Assembly (NCBI GenBank): GCA_034231615.1
Contig: CM067314.1
Span: 5,024,501 to 5,088,500 of the forward strand
Direction: 5' to 3'
Source of the DNA: Meghimatium bilineatum
Taxonomy: Eukaryota > Mollusca > Gastropoda > Stylommatophora > Philomycidae
Length of the DNA stretch: 64,000 nucleotides
The notes under the pieces are model-generated. The model was not told where the DNA came from. It made no database searches and saw nothing but the letters and a program-made list of their open reading frames with translations. Within the stretch, counting starts at the first letter, position 1, and the number at the start of each line of letters is the position of its first letter. Both the position numbers and the translations under genes were made by a program. This document shows, piece by piece, positions 13,201 through 25,200 of this stretch.

Positions 13201-16200
13201 GAGACGTAGTGCCACAGATGATAGATTGGCAGCCTATACTCCCTACTGTTCATAGTCGTCTTCTATGACATGCCTGGAAGGAAGACAGCTGTCCTATTCT
13301 TTTCATCATGAAATAGAATTTATCAGACGCCTGTTACCACACAAGTAAAAATATCAGTGCTACTGAAATCTAGAAAGGATGACAATAATGTACAAACATG
13401 TACACTATTGGTACATCATTCTTTTGGAGAAGGGTACAAAATCACAACGTACACTTCAGAGCCGAAAGTAGCGCAGCAATAACTCGTTAATGACATCAAT
13501 GAAAGCCTTTGAAATAGACCAAGATACATCTGAAGAACTTGCACAAAGTAGATCTACATTATGTTCTACAGTTAAAAAGTGTGCATCATCTTATGAAAAG
13601 TGGAAAATGCTGCACCTCAACAGCGGAGAGTAGCTAGAAAGTCACGGATAGACCAAAAACCGACTACAGTGGTCATTCCATAGCCGAACTGTCTAATGAC
13701 ATTTGCGGCTCGAATAGAACTTATTAGCCATCTACAAACTCCTAGCCATGGACATAGCTCAAACTAAATTTCAAAATTGGATGTAACAAATGGTCATCAT
13801 CACTTGCGATGGACGGACATCAATAACTTGATCAATAGCTTTCCTCCAAAAGGTGTGGTGGAAAGTTCATAATAATGTGTTAATTACTGGTGTGAGAGTG
13901 GAGAAAGGATGATAATGATGTGATAATTAATAACAGCGATACTAAAATGGATAAAGGGGAACAGTAATTTACTAACAGTCGTACCAAAACAGGATGATAT
14001 GGGACTTAGGGGAAGTAATAAAATGTCACCATAGTTCCAGAGCAATGCTTAAAGTGACACCAGCCAAGCGGTTTCTGGTGAACCACTGAGGACAGCTCAA
14101 CACTGTGAGTTCAACCACATTCTACAATGATGTTTCATTACTCACCATCGAACCAGGTTTGCACAGATGGCACCCACTCGCATCATAGCTTGAGTCAACA
14201 TGATTTCCATCTTTGACTACATGCATTCCCTAGGGCAGGGGTTGGGAACCTTTTTGTCTGAGAGAGCCATGGACACCACATATTTGGAAAAGTAATTCTG
14301 TGAGAGCCATACATTATTAAAACTAAAAATTCAAGTAAATATGTGCATTTTGTGTAATTGAAACACTAAAAGTACAATAATTATGTCTCTGAATTCTTTT
14401 TAATATCATTGTTATGCTGTTGCTAATCAGAGTATTTTTTACCATTAATGTGACTTCTGATGCTGAGCTGCAGTAGACTTTAGCTCATTTGTAGAATGAA
14501 ATATTGATATGCAATTAATATGTAGATCAAAAGAGTCTAAAGAAACATTTTTTTTTTAATTGAACATTTGTCTGCGAGCCAGATGCAGCCATCAGTAGAG
14601 CCACATCTGGCTCGTGAGCCATAGGTTCCCGACCCCTGCCCTAGGGTGTAGAAGAGATGCCTTTATGGTGCAATCTGATCGAAGATGAAATACTTGTTGA
14701 CTCAAACTGTGAGGAATGTGGGTGCCATCAAAGCGGACCTGCTTAAAAAAGCATTTGCTACATTACTGTTTTAAAAAAAAATAATAAATACTCATTGTTT
14801 CTATATTATATAACCCGCCTTTAGGAATTATGAACAGTTGTAAGAATTAAATTATAAACATTTGTTGTAAGAATTGAATTATGAACAGTTGTAAGAATTG
14901 AATTATGAACAGTTGTTGTAAGAATTGAATTACGAACAGTTGTTGTAAGAATTGAATTATGAACAGTTGTTGTAAGAATTGAACTATGAACAGTTGTTGT
15001 AAGAATTGAATTATGAACAGTTGTGGTAAGAATTGAATTATGAACAGTTGTTGTAAGAATTGAATTATGAACAGTTGTTGTAAGAATTGAATTATGAACA
15101 GTTATTGTAAGAATTGAATTAAAACAGTTGTTGTAAGAATTGAATTATGAACAGTTGTAAGAATTGAATTATGAACAGTTGTTGTAAGAATTGAATTACG
15201 AACAGTTGTTGTAAGAATTGAATTATGAACAGTTATTGCAAGAATTGAATTATGAACAGTTGTTGTAAGAATTGAATTATGAACAGTTGTTGTAAGAATT
15301 GAACTATGAACAGTTGTTGTAAGAATTGAATTATGAACAGTTGTGGTAAGAATTGAATTATGAACAGTTGTTGTAAGAATTGAATTATGAACAGTTGTAA
15401 GAATTGAATTATGAACAGTTGTTGTAAGAATTGAATTACGAACAGTTGTTGTAAGAATTGAATTATGAACAGTTATTGCAAGAATTGAATTATGAACAGT
15501 TGTTGTAAGAATTGAATTATGAACAGTTATTGCAAGAATTGAATTATGAACAGTTGAGTGTTGTTGCAAGAATTGAACTATGAACAGTTGTTGTAAGAAT
15601 TGAATTATGAACAGTTGTAAGAATTGAATTATGAACAGTTGTTGTAAGAATTGAATTACGAACAGTTGTTGTAAGAATTGAATTATGAACAGTTATTGCA
15701 AAAATTGAATTATGAACAATTGTTGTAAGAATTGAATTATGAACAGTTGTTGTAAGAATTGAATTATGAACAGTTGTTGTAAGAATGGAATTACAAACAG
15801 TTGTTGTAAGAATTGAATTATGAACAGTTGTTGTAAGAATTGAATTACAAACAGTTGTTGTAAGAATTGAATTATGAACAGTTGTTGTAAGAATTGAATT
15901 ACAAACAGTTATTGCAAAAATTGAATTATGAACAATTGTTGCAAGAATTGAATTATGAAGAGTTGAGTGTTGTTGCAAGAATTCAATTATGAACAGTTGT
16001 TGTAAGAATTGAATTATGAACAGTTGAGTGTTGTTGCAAAAATGGAATTATGAACAGTTGAGTGTTGTTGCAAGAATTGAATTATGAACAGTTGTTGTAA
16101 TAATTAAATTATGAACAGTTGTTAGAATTGAATTATGAACAGTTGTTGTAAGAATTGAATTATGAACAGTTGAGTCTTGTTGCAAGAATTGAATTATGAA

Positions 16201-19200
16201 CAGTTGAGTGTTGTTGCAAGAATTGAATTATGAACAGTTGTTGCAAGAATTGAATTATGAATAGTTTTTGCAATAATTGAATTATGAACAGTTGAGTGTT
16301 GTTGCAAGAATTGAATTATGAACAGTTGTAAGAATTGAATTATGAACAGTTGTTGTAAGAATTGAATTATGAACATTTGAGTGTTGCAAGAATTGAATAA
16401 CAAATTATTCAATATTTAAGGCAGTGCTTCGGTTGCCTTTGCTACAGTGCTGGTACGTCTCATAAGAAACCAGCATCCTATCTTTGGTATCAAATATAAT
16501 ATTCCTGGAAGCAGTTTCACAAAGGTAAGTCCTACATGTAAAATAATTCTCTAAAATAATTTTATAGGGTGACTATAAAATGCAATTCAGTCTGCTCATG
16601 TGACACTGGTTCATTTCATATCTTAAGCGAACACATTAAATACACATGATTACATAATAATATACATCCCTAAAAAAAATATTTGATTTTGATAAAAGTC
16701 ATCTAAATGTTCATATTCTCTTGTCACTATGAAATGTACAAAAAGAGCCCATCATCTTGTGAAAAGAGGAGAAATGCTGCAGCCCAATAGCGTAGAGTAG
16801 CTAGAAAGTCACGGATAGTCCAAAATCCGCCTACAGTCGTCATTCCATATCCGAACTGGCCAAGAACATTTACAGCTCGAATAGGGCTGATTAGCCATCT
16901 ACGAACTATTACACATGGTCATAATTCTAACTGGATTTTCAAAAGTGGATGTAAAACTGGTCATCATCACTTGTGATGGACGAATACACACACATCAAAT
17001 GTACATAGGCATATTACAGATCCAAATATTAACACAACAAAAACACACACATTGCTAGATTATAACATTCTTCGAGCAACATAAATAAAATGTAGTACAG
17101 ATAATTAGATCCTTATTATAAATTTGAAATATAAATGACATACACTGACACACAGTAGCTTCAGATAAAATATAAGTATTAAATTTTATGAGTCAGAGAC
17201 AGTGTTACCACTGATATTTTATAAATAACCCCAGATAAACCTGTACAAAAACTTAGACAACTGCAAACTATAAAATATAATTTATATAAAGCCATGAACC
17301 TAGCAGGCATACCTTTACAAAAAAAGATAATGTGCCCATTTTTGTGCGCAATTCCATAATTTCCATGAGCCTTTCACTGCCCTTTTTAAAAATAAAAAGT
17401 CAGAGAGAATGATTTGCCGAGTTTTTGACTTAATTCGTAGGATTTCCTAAAAAGAACAACCCAGATTTACTAAATTTGCCAAAATACACCAGCTGAATTT
17501 TTATTAGAAATATTTCTATGTGTGGCCATTATGAATATCAGGTACCACATACACATTTTTGAAATACGGTCATACTTGCTACTATTTTAGAAACACTTGG
17601 GATTGTTAAACAATACAAGAAAACACATAGCCTTTTTTCTGTCTAGCTCACATATCTTAAGTTTGTTTTGCTAACACATAACCTGATGTCTGTCTTGCTA
17701 ACATATCAGCTTACATCCAGTTTTTTTCGGACATGTCACTATTTATTTTGTTTTGCTAACATATCACTATATATTTTATCTTGCTAACATATCACTATTT
17801 GTTTTATTTTACTAACATATCACTATTTCTTTTGTCTTGCTAACAAAGCACCTTTTGTTTAATTTTACTAACATATCACTACCGGGTATTTTTTTTCTCT
17901 TGCTAACTTATCACCTTCTGTTTTGTCTTGCTAACTTATCACCTTCTGTTTTGTCTTGCTAACTTATCACCTTCTGTTTTGTCTTGCTAACTTATCACCT
18001 TCTGTTTTGTCTTGCTAACTTATCACCTTCTGTTTTGTCTTGCTAACTTATCACCTTCTGTTTTGTCTGTGTTGTCTTGCTAACATATCTGCTGTTTATA
18101 TGGTGTACAACATATGATTATTTTCTGTTATATTTATCCAGGCACAACATGTTGTATTGTGTATGTGTGGTTTTCTTATCCTGATGTGGTACTGTTTACA
18201 TGCTCAAGATCTACCTACCCTGAAGCTCCCTGATGATTACCAGAGTACAGAGAAGTTCTCAATCAACATTGAGATGTATATTCGATCTGCATATTCTGCG
18301 TTAATAACTGTGTTACCTTTCTATTTTTTGGGAGTACTGCTCGAGTCGTGAGTTGCTATTATTTGTGTACGCCAACATACGTAATGTATATTTGTTCTGC
18401 GTTTGTACATGTAATACTCTTCCACTTTTTGTTAACTTGTTCCAGACCTACTTACATGTGTAGATATATAAAAGCTGTGAATGTTTTTATCTGTATGCAT
18501 ATGTGGAGAGTGAAAAAAAACGTTTGTTTATCTATGAATTTTTTTTTAAAGGATTACACCCAAATGGTGGAAATCATGATTCAGGATTGACCGTTTCACA
18601 TGAGATAAGAGTAGAGATTCATCAATCAAACATTGTACTTTGTTATTTTATGATAGGCTCCTAGAGGTGGGAAATGCTAGATGTGCCATCACTGAGGATG
18701 AGTCATCACATCTGACAGAAGAATGATGAGATAAGATAGCTGGCCCAGATGTATATTCTGCACTGCTAATACCATGTGAAAATGCTGGAAAACTGTCACA
18801 GTAGAGTGCTTCTCTTCATGGACTAAATAAGCATGCATAAAACACCCTGGTAAAACTATGAGTTTCAGACAGCAAAGTTTATGCGAGTCCAGGTTTTGTC
18901 TCGACTGTTCAGCTGAGGAGGATGCGAGTCCAGGTTTTGTCTCGACCATTGAACTGAGGAGGATGCGAGTCCTGGTTTTGTCTCGACTGTTGAACTGAGG
19001 AGGATGCAAGTCCAGGTTTTGTATCGACTGTTGAGTTGAGGAGGATGCGAGTCCAGGTTTTGTCTCGACTGTTGAACTGAGGAGGTTGCGAGTCCAGGTT
19101 TTGTCTCAACTGTTGAACTGAGGAGGATGCAAGTCCAGGTTTTGTCTCAACTGTTGAACTGAGGAGGATGCGAGTCCAGGTTTTGTCTCAACTGTTGGAC

Positions 19201-22200
19201 TGAGGAGGTTGCGAGTCCAGGTTTTGTCTCGACTGCTAAGCTGAGGAGGATCTGTGCTTTTTTTCAGTAAGAGCATGGGCTGTCAAGAACTAGTTGCTCA
19301 TGGCTGAAGGGATTCTTCATCAATCTCTTTCATCTTTTCTTTTGTCCACACTAAACAAATGTGCACTTTGCAATGTTTTCAAATGACAAACTTTCTTTAT
19401 ATGAATTTCTTTGTGTAAGTCTGAATTGATTAATCTCTCTTGTCATGATACTCGAAGTACCTTGCTATGATGGTAATGAGGAAGTAATAAATTTAGCTGT
19501 GAGTGGGTATATGCATATGGACAGGTCAAATACCTTCTGACTAAACCACATGTCCTCCCTATGTGAGTAACCGAATTGGCGCCTGAGCTCATATAGGATT
19601 CTTTATCTGAAAGGTATAGTTGTGTTAAGGGGGGGGGGGGGGTTAATGTATGTATCAAGTCCCACAGATCATCCTGAATCGAAAGTTATAACATTTAATT
19701 TCAAATGTTGATATTTTATTTCTGCTGCTGATGCCATTGCCCGTTTAGGACAAAATATTTGTTGACAATGAAGATAATTAACTGATTGATAGTATCAATT
19801 ATGTTTTTATATTTTCTCTTAGTCAATTAGTTAATTTTGTTTTTTTAATGACACATAGAGTAGTAATTTCTGTCCAGCTTGAGCACATCGTTGCTGTAAT
19901 TATTAGGTCTTACTTATATCTAATATTCAGCTTTCTCTGTTTATTGTTTTACATAAAGTTTCTTGGAGTTAACCTACATTTCTTTTACCCTGTGCCTTTC
20001 ACAAGATAGTGTGTTCAGAAAGTCTGTTTTCATTCATTCTAAGTACATGGCCAATGTAATCCATTTGATGATGCGCAATTACATATAAAGCAATTTTGTT
20101 TCTGAAATAAAGGATGAAATAAAGGTTATTCATTAAGCCACCAATCAACCATCTATAGTAGAAGAATATGTACACAACCTACTCCAGCTTGAACTGAATA
20201 CGGAAATAAAAATATATCTTGCCATGCATGTTGTATATAATGTGTTTTTTTGTTTGTTTTACAAGCACATTATTGATTTCTCATATGGTTTTTTTTTGGT
20301 TTTACAAGCACAATATTGATTTCTCATATGGGTTTTTTTGGTTTACAAGCACATTATTGATTTCTTGTATGGTTTTTATTTGGTTTTAAAAGCACATTAT
20401 TGATTTCTTGTAAGGTTTTTATTTGGTTTTAAAAGCACATTATTGATTTCTTGTAAGGTTTTTATTTGGTTTACAAGCACATTATTGATTTCTTGTATGG
20501 TTTTTATTTGGTTTTAAAAGCACATTATAGATTTCTCGTATGGATTTTATTTGTTTGTTTTACAAGCACATTATTAATTTTTCATGTGGGTTTTTTGTTT
20601 TACAAGCACATTATTGATTTCTCATGTGGGTTTTTCCTACGATTATATTGTTTAATATTGAGCTACATTACATAAAAATATAACATTTCTCCTTACATTT
20701 CTTACCAGGATCACGGAATGTCATATTACTTATTGTCAGACATATTTATTTACCAAGATCACTTAATGTCATAAGATATTTTATTGTCAGCCATGTTTAT
20801 TTACCAGGATCATTCAATGACATGAGAAATTTCATTGTCAGCCATGTTTATTTACAAGTATCACTAAATGTCAGGAGATCACTTATTGTCTGCAAAGTTT
20901 ATTGTATGTTTGTTACATACATGTGTTTCCAGTAGTGATCTACGGCTGTGAAACATGGACATTAAATAAAACTACAGCCAAGATTAGAGCTTTCGAAATT
21001 AAGCACTATAGAGGAAACCTTAGTGCACCAAGATGTGGTAAGAAAAATCAACGTTCCAGAAGGCTGACTTTTAAAAACCATATTACGCAGAAAGTTAAAT
21101 TTTTTCGACCATGGGAAGAGACACGATGACATGTAAAGAGTGTTTTTGGAGGGGGGGGGGGGGCGATAGAAGGCACTATTGCCAGAGGCAGATCAAGACA
21201 TCGTTGGACAAGATATATTCAGGAATGCATGCATATGTCGCTAGATGAAGCGGGACAATTTGCCAGAGACAGATCAAGACATCGTTGCACAAGATATATT
21301 CAGGAATGCATGCATATGTCGCTAGATGAAGCGGGACAATTTGCCAGAGACAGATCAAGACATCATTGGACCAGATATATTCAGGAATGCATGCATATGT
21401 CGCTAGATGAAGTGGGACAACTTGCCAGAGACAGATCAAGACATCATTGGACAAGATATATTCAGGAATGCATGCATATGTCGCTAGATGAAGTGGGACA
21501 ATTTGCCAGAGACAGATCAAGACATCATTGGACCAGATATATTCAGGAATGCATGCATATGTCGCTAGATGAAGTGGGACAACTTGCCAGAGACAGATCA
21601 AGACATCATTGGACAAGATATATTCAGGAATGCATGCATATGTCGCTAGATGAAGTGGGACAATTTGCCAGAGACAGATCAAAACATCGTGGGACAAGAT
21701 ATATTCATGAATGCATGCATGTCGCTAGATGAAGTGGGACAACTTGCCAGAGACAGATCAAGACAACGTTGGACAAGATATATTCAGGAATGCATGCATA
21801 TGTCGCTAGATGAAGTGGGACAACTTGCCAGAGACAGATCAAGACATCGTTGGACAAGATATATTCAGGAATGCATGCATATGTCGCTAGATGAAGCGGG
21901 ACAACTTGCCAGAGACAGATGAGATTTCAGAACAAATGGACATAAATATTTCATAAGAAAGACTATGTTTTGGAAAGAATATGTCATATGACACACAATG
22001 TCTGTTTACCAGGATCACTGAATGTCATGATATACACTTGTTGTCTGACATGTTTATTTACCAGGATCGCTGAATGTTATGAAATACACTTGTTGTCTGA
22101 CATGTTTTTTTGCCAGGATCACTGAATGGCATGTGATCACTTGTATTCAGACATGTTTATTTACCAGGATCACTGAATGTCATGTGATCACTTGTTGTCT

Positions 22201-25200
22201 GACATATTTATTTACCAGGATCACTGAATGTCATGTGATCACTTGTTGTCTGACATGTGTATTTACCATGATCACTGAATGTCATGTGATCGCTTGTTGT
22301 CTGACATGTGTATTTACCAGGATCACTGAATGTCATGATATACACTTGTTGTCTGACATGTTTATTTACCAGGATCACTGAATGTCATGTGATCACTTGT
22401 TGTCTGACATGTTTATTTACCAGGATCACTGAATGTCATGTGATCACTTGTTGTCAGATATGTTTATTTACCAGGATCACTGAATGTCATGAGATACACT
22501 TGTTGTCAGACATGTTTATTTACCAGGATCACTGAATGTCATGTGATCACTTGTTGTCAGATATGTTTATTTACCAGGATCACTGAATGTCATGAGATAC
22601 ACTTGTTGTCTGACATGTTTATTTATCAGGATTACTGAATGTCATATTTATCAGGATTACTTGTTGTCTGACATGTTTATTTACAAGGATCATTGAATGT
22701 CATGAGATAATTTATTATGAAACATGCTTTTTTATTGACAGGTCTAGACAAATTGATACTCGCGACATTGAATGGCGGCAACTACTTAAACATCCTAATG
22801 ACAGAGTTATAGATAAGAAAGTTCAAGATTATATAAAAAATGTAATTCCTATTGAACACAGTAATCTACCTATAGTTTCTGAAACTACTTCTGTTAAAAG
22901 TGTAGAATTAATAAGTGAAGTACATATGCCCAATATCTCGAATGAAGGTGAAAACAATAAAGAGCAAAATATCAAGAATAAAAACATGAGTAAGAGTGAA
23001 ATTGTAGCACCGAAAGGTAATCAGATAGAGTATAACACAATCCAGTTGAAACAGTCACCAAACGTTTCACAAGCTCCATCATTGATGATAATAGAAAAGG
23101 AAGACAATAAAAGTACAGTACATAAAATGTCTTCCTGGTGAGTAGACGTTTATTAATATTGCACTTTAAAAATGATTTGTGAGCGGGGTGAGTGTTGATC
23201 AATGCATAAACTATAGTTACTCTGCTCACGTTAAGAATGAAGAGGGTTAAAACACACTCCTACATTTTACTCCGCGACAACAGGTGATTTTTAAACAGCT
23301 GACGACATGTAAAAACAATATTATTTAAAAACAATATTTAAACAACATTTTAAATAAACAGTTAAAAGACGAAATTTAAAAACAATACTCCTGGGCACTT
23401 AACAATCGATTAATGCATTCTGCATCCAACAACCAATCAGAAAACTGACCTACTTCATTCTTAGAGTGAACATAGTTTAGCAGCATATTTATGTTGGTTT
23501 GTTTGGTTGATCTTATGGTCAATACATGAACTATATATTCTTCTTCTTCTGTGTTCGCTTTCTTACAACCACAACGAATATCGTATGATTTCCGCCGGGG
23601 TGCGTGACATATATTGTACTGCAAATTCCACAATAATTCTGTGTTACTTGCACCTCTGTTGCCCCACTTTGTAGTCTGCATGTCCAAGGCCCAGCACATC
23701 CGTTTTTGCCATTCCTTTATTTCGGGTAGTAGGCTTCCCTAGCTCGTGACAGCCTGCCTATCTGTCGATGGGCACTTGGGTGTTTAGTGACTCTTCACTG
23801 AGAGGATTGTCATTCATATTTATCTTGCATGAGGTGTTCTGCCGTCTGTGAACTTGCCTTGTGTAATTAGACGTTCTGTGCCTGTGCCCATCGATTACTG
23901 AACCTTTTCTCTTCTGCGAGCCTGGTTCCGGGTGAGGAAGAACTTGACAGAAGAGGTGAACCCTGGCTCATTCATCTTCTTAGCCAAGGTGTCGTTCACC
24001 GACACTGTGAACCCCTCGCCCAAGTTTGAGGCTCACACCAACTGTTTGGAAGCAAGGAGTTCTTGAACAGAGCGACCTTGTCTCATTTGTGCCTGAGCCC
24101 ATCCGGACTGAACCCTTTCTCTCCGGAGTGTGTTTCCGGTATAGGAAACTCACCAGTAGAGTTGGGCGAGGGTAGCCTTTATTGTCCCATTTGTGCCTGA
24201 GCCCATCGGAGTACAGAACTATTTCTCTCTGCGAGCATGTTTCCGGTATAGGAAAGCTTTACATTAGAGTTGTACCCGGTCTTCTTTCTTTGCCGAACAC
24301 CCACGATTGGGTGTGAGTCTCTGCCCATGTGGAACTCGTGTAACTAGAAGCTTGTCTTGAGCTAACAGAGCTTGTAGTTCCGATTTCCTTGGAACCAGTT
24401 TTCACTTTTTATTTGCAGTTTGTGCTGCCCTCTGGCACTGTGCTGCCATTTCATTGTACTCAGTATGTAGTCTTTTTGTCTCTCGCTAAGCATCTGCCTT
24501 TTCGCACCTTTGTATTGGCCGCCCTTCCAATGCTCTGACTGGACTTATTTGCGTCACTGTGTGTCAACAGTGTCACTGCATGTGTTGGTGCTGATGGTGT
24601 CGGAGATATTGTCTGTCTCTTATGCAGTAAAATCTCTTTCCATCTGCTACCTCCACATTCCCGGACACGATCCCCAAATAATTTGGCCAGAATTAGCACG
24701 AGCCGCTGTGTTTCTATTACCAGGGTGCACCACGAGGAGGTATATTTGGGATCTTAGTTATCTGCTAACCCTGGGTCTGCCGAGAGCAGTGTGTTCCCTT
24801 TGCACCCCACATGAACTACAGCAGCATAGTTATGTTGGTTTGTTTGGTTGATCTTGTGATCAATACATGAACTATATCAGAATAGTTATGTTGGTTTGTA
24901 TGGTTGATCTTGTGATCAATACATGAACTATATTAGCATAGTTATGTTGGTTTGTATGGTTGATCTTGTGATCAATACATGAACTATATCAGCATAGTTA
25001 TGTTGGTTTGTATTGTTGATCTTGTGATCAATACATGAACTATATCAGCATAGTTATGTTGGTTTGTATGGTTGATCTTGTGATCAATACATGAACTATA
25101 TTAGCATAGTTATGTTGGTTTGTATGGTTGATCTTGTGATCAATACATGAACTATATCAGCATAGTTATGTTGGTTTGTATGGTTGATCTTGTGATCAAT

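Noticed and set aside
12717-13253. 178-codon - strand frame
   Set aside because: A 63-bp tandem repeat inside a dispersed element, with the + strand equally open.
15102-15978. Two - strand frames of 144-155 codons with TVHNSILTT repeats
   Set aside because: By-product of a 27-bp minisatellite. No start context, splice sites or non-repeat sequence.
23467-23535. A start of the 56-bp array at 23467
   Set aside because: Only one diverged unit is present, and 1.3 kb of unrelated sequence follows before the array proper.
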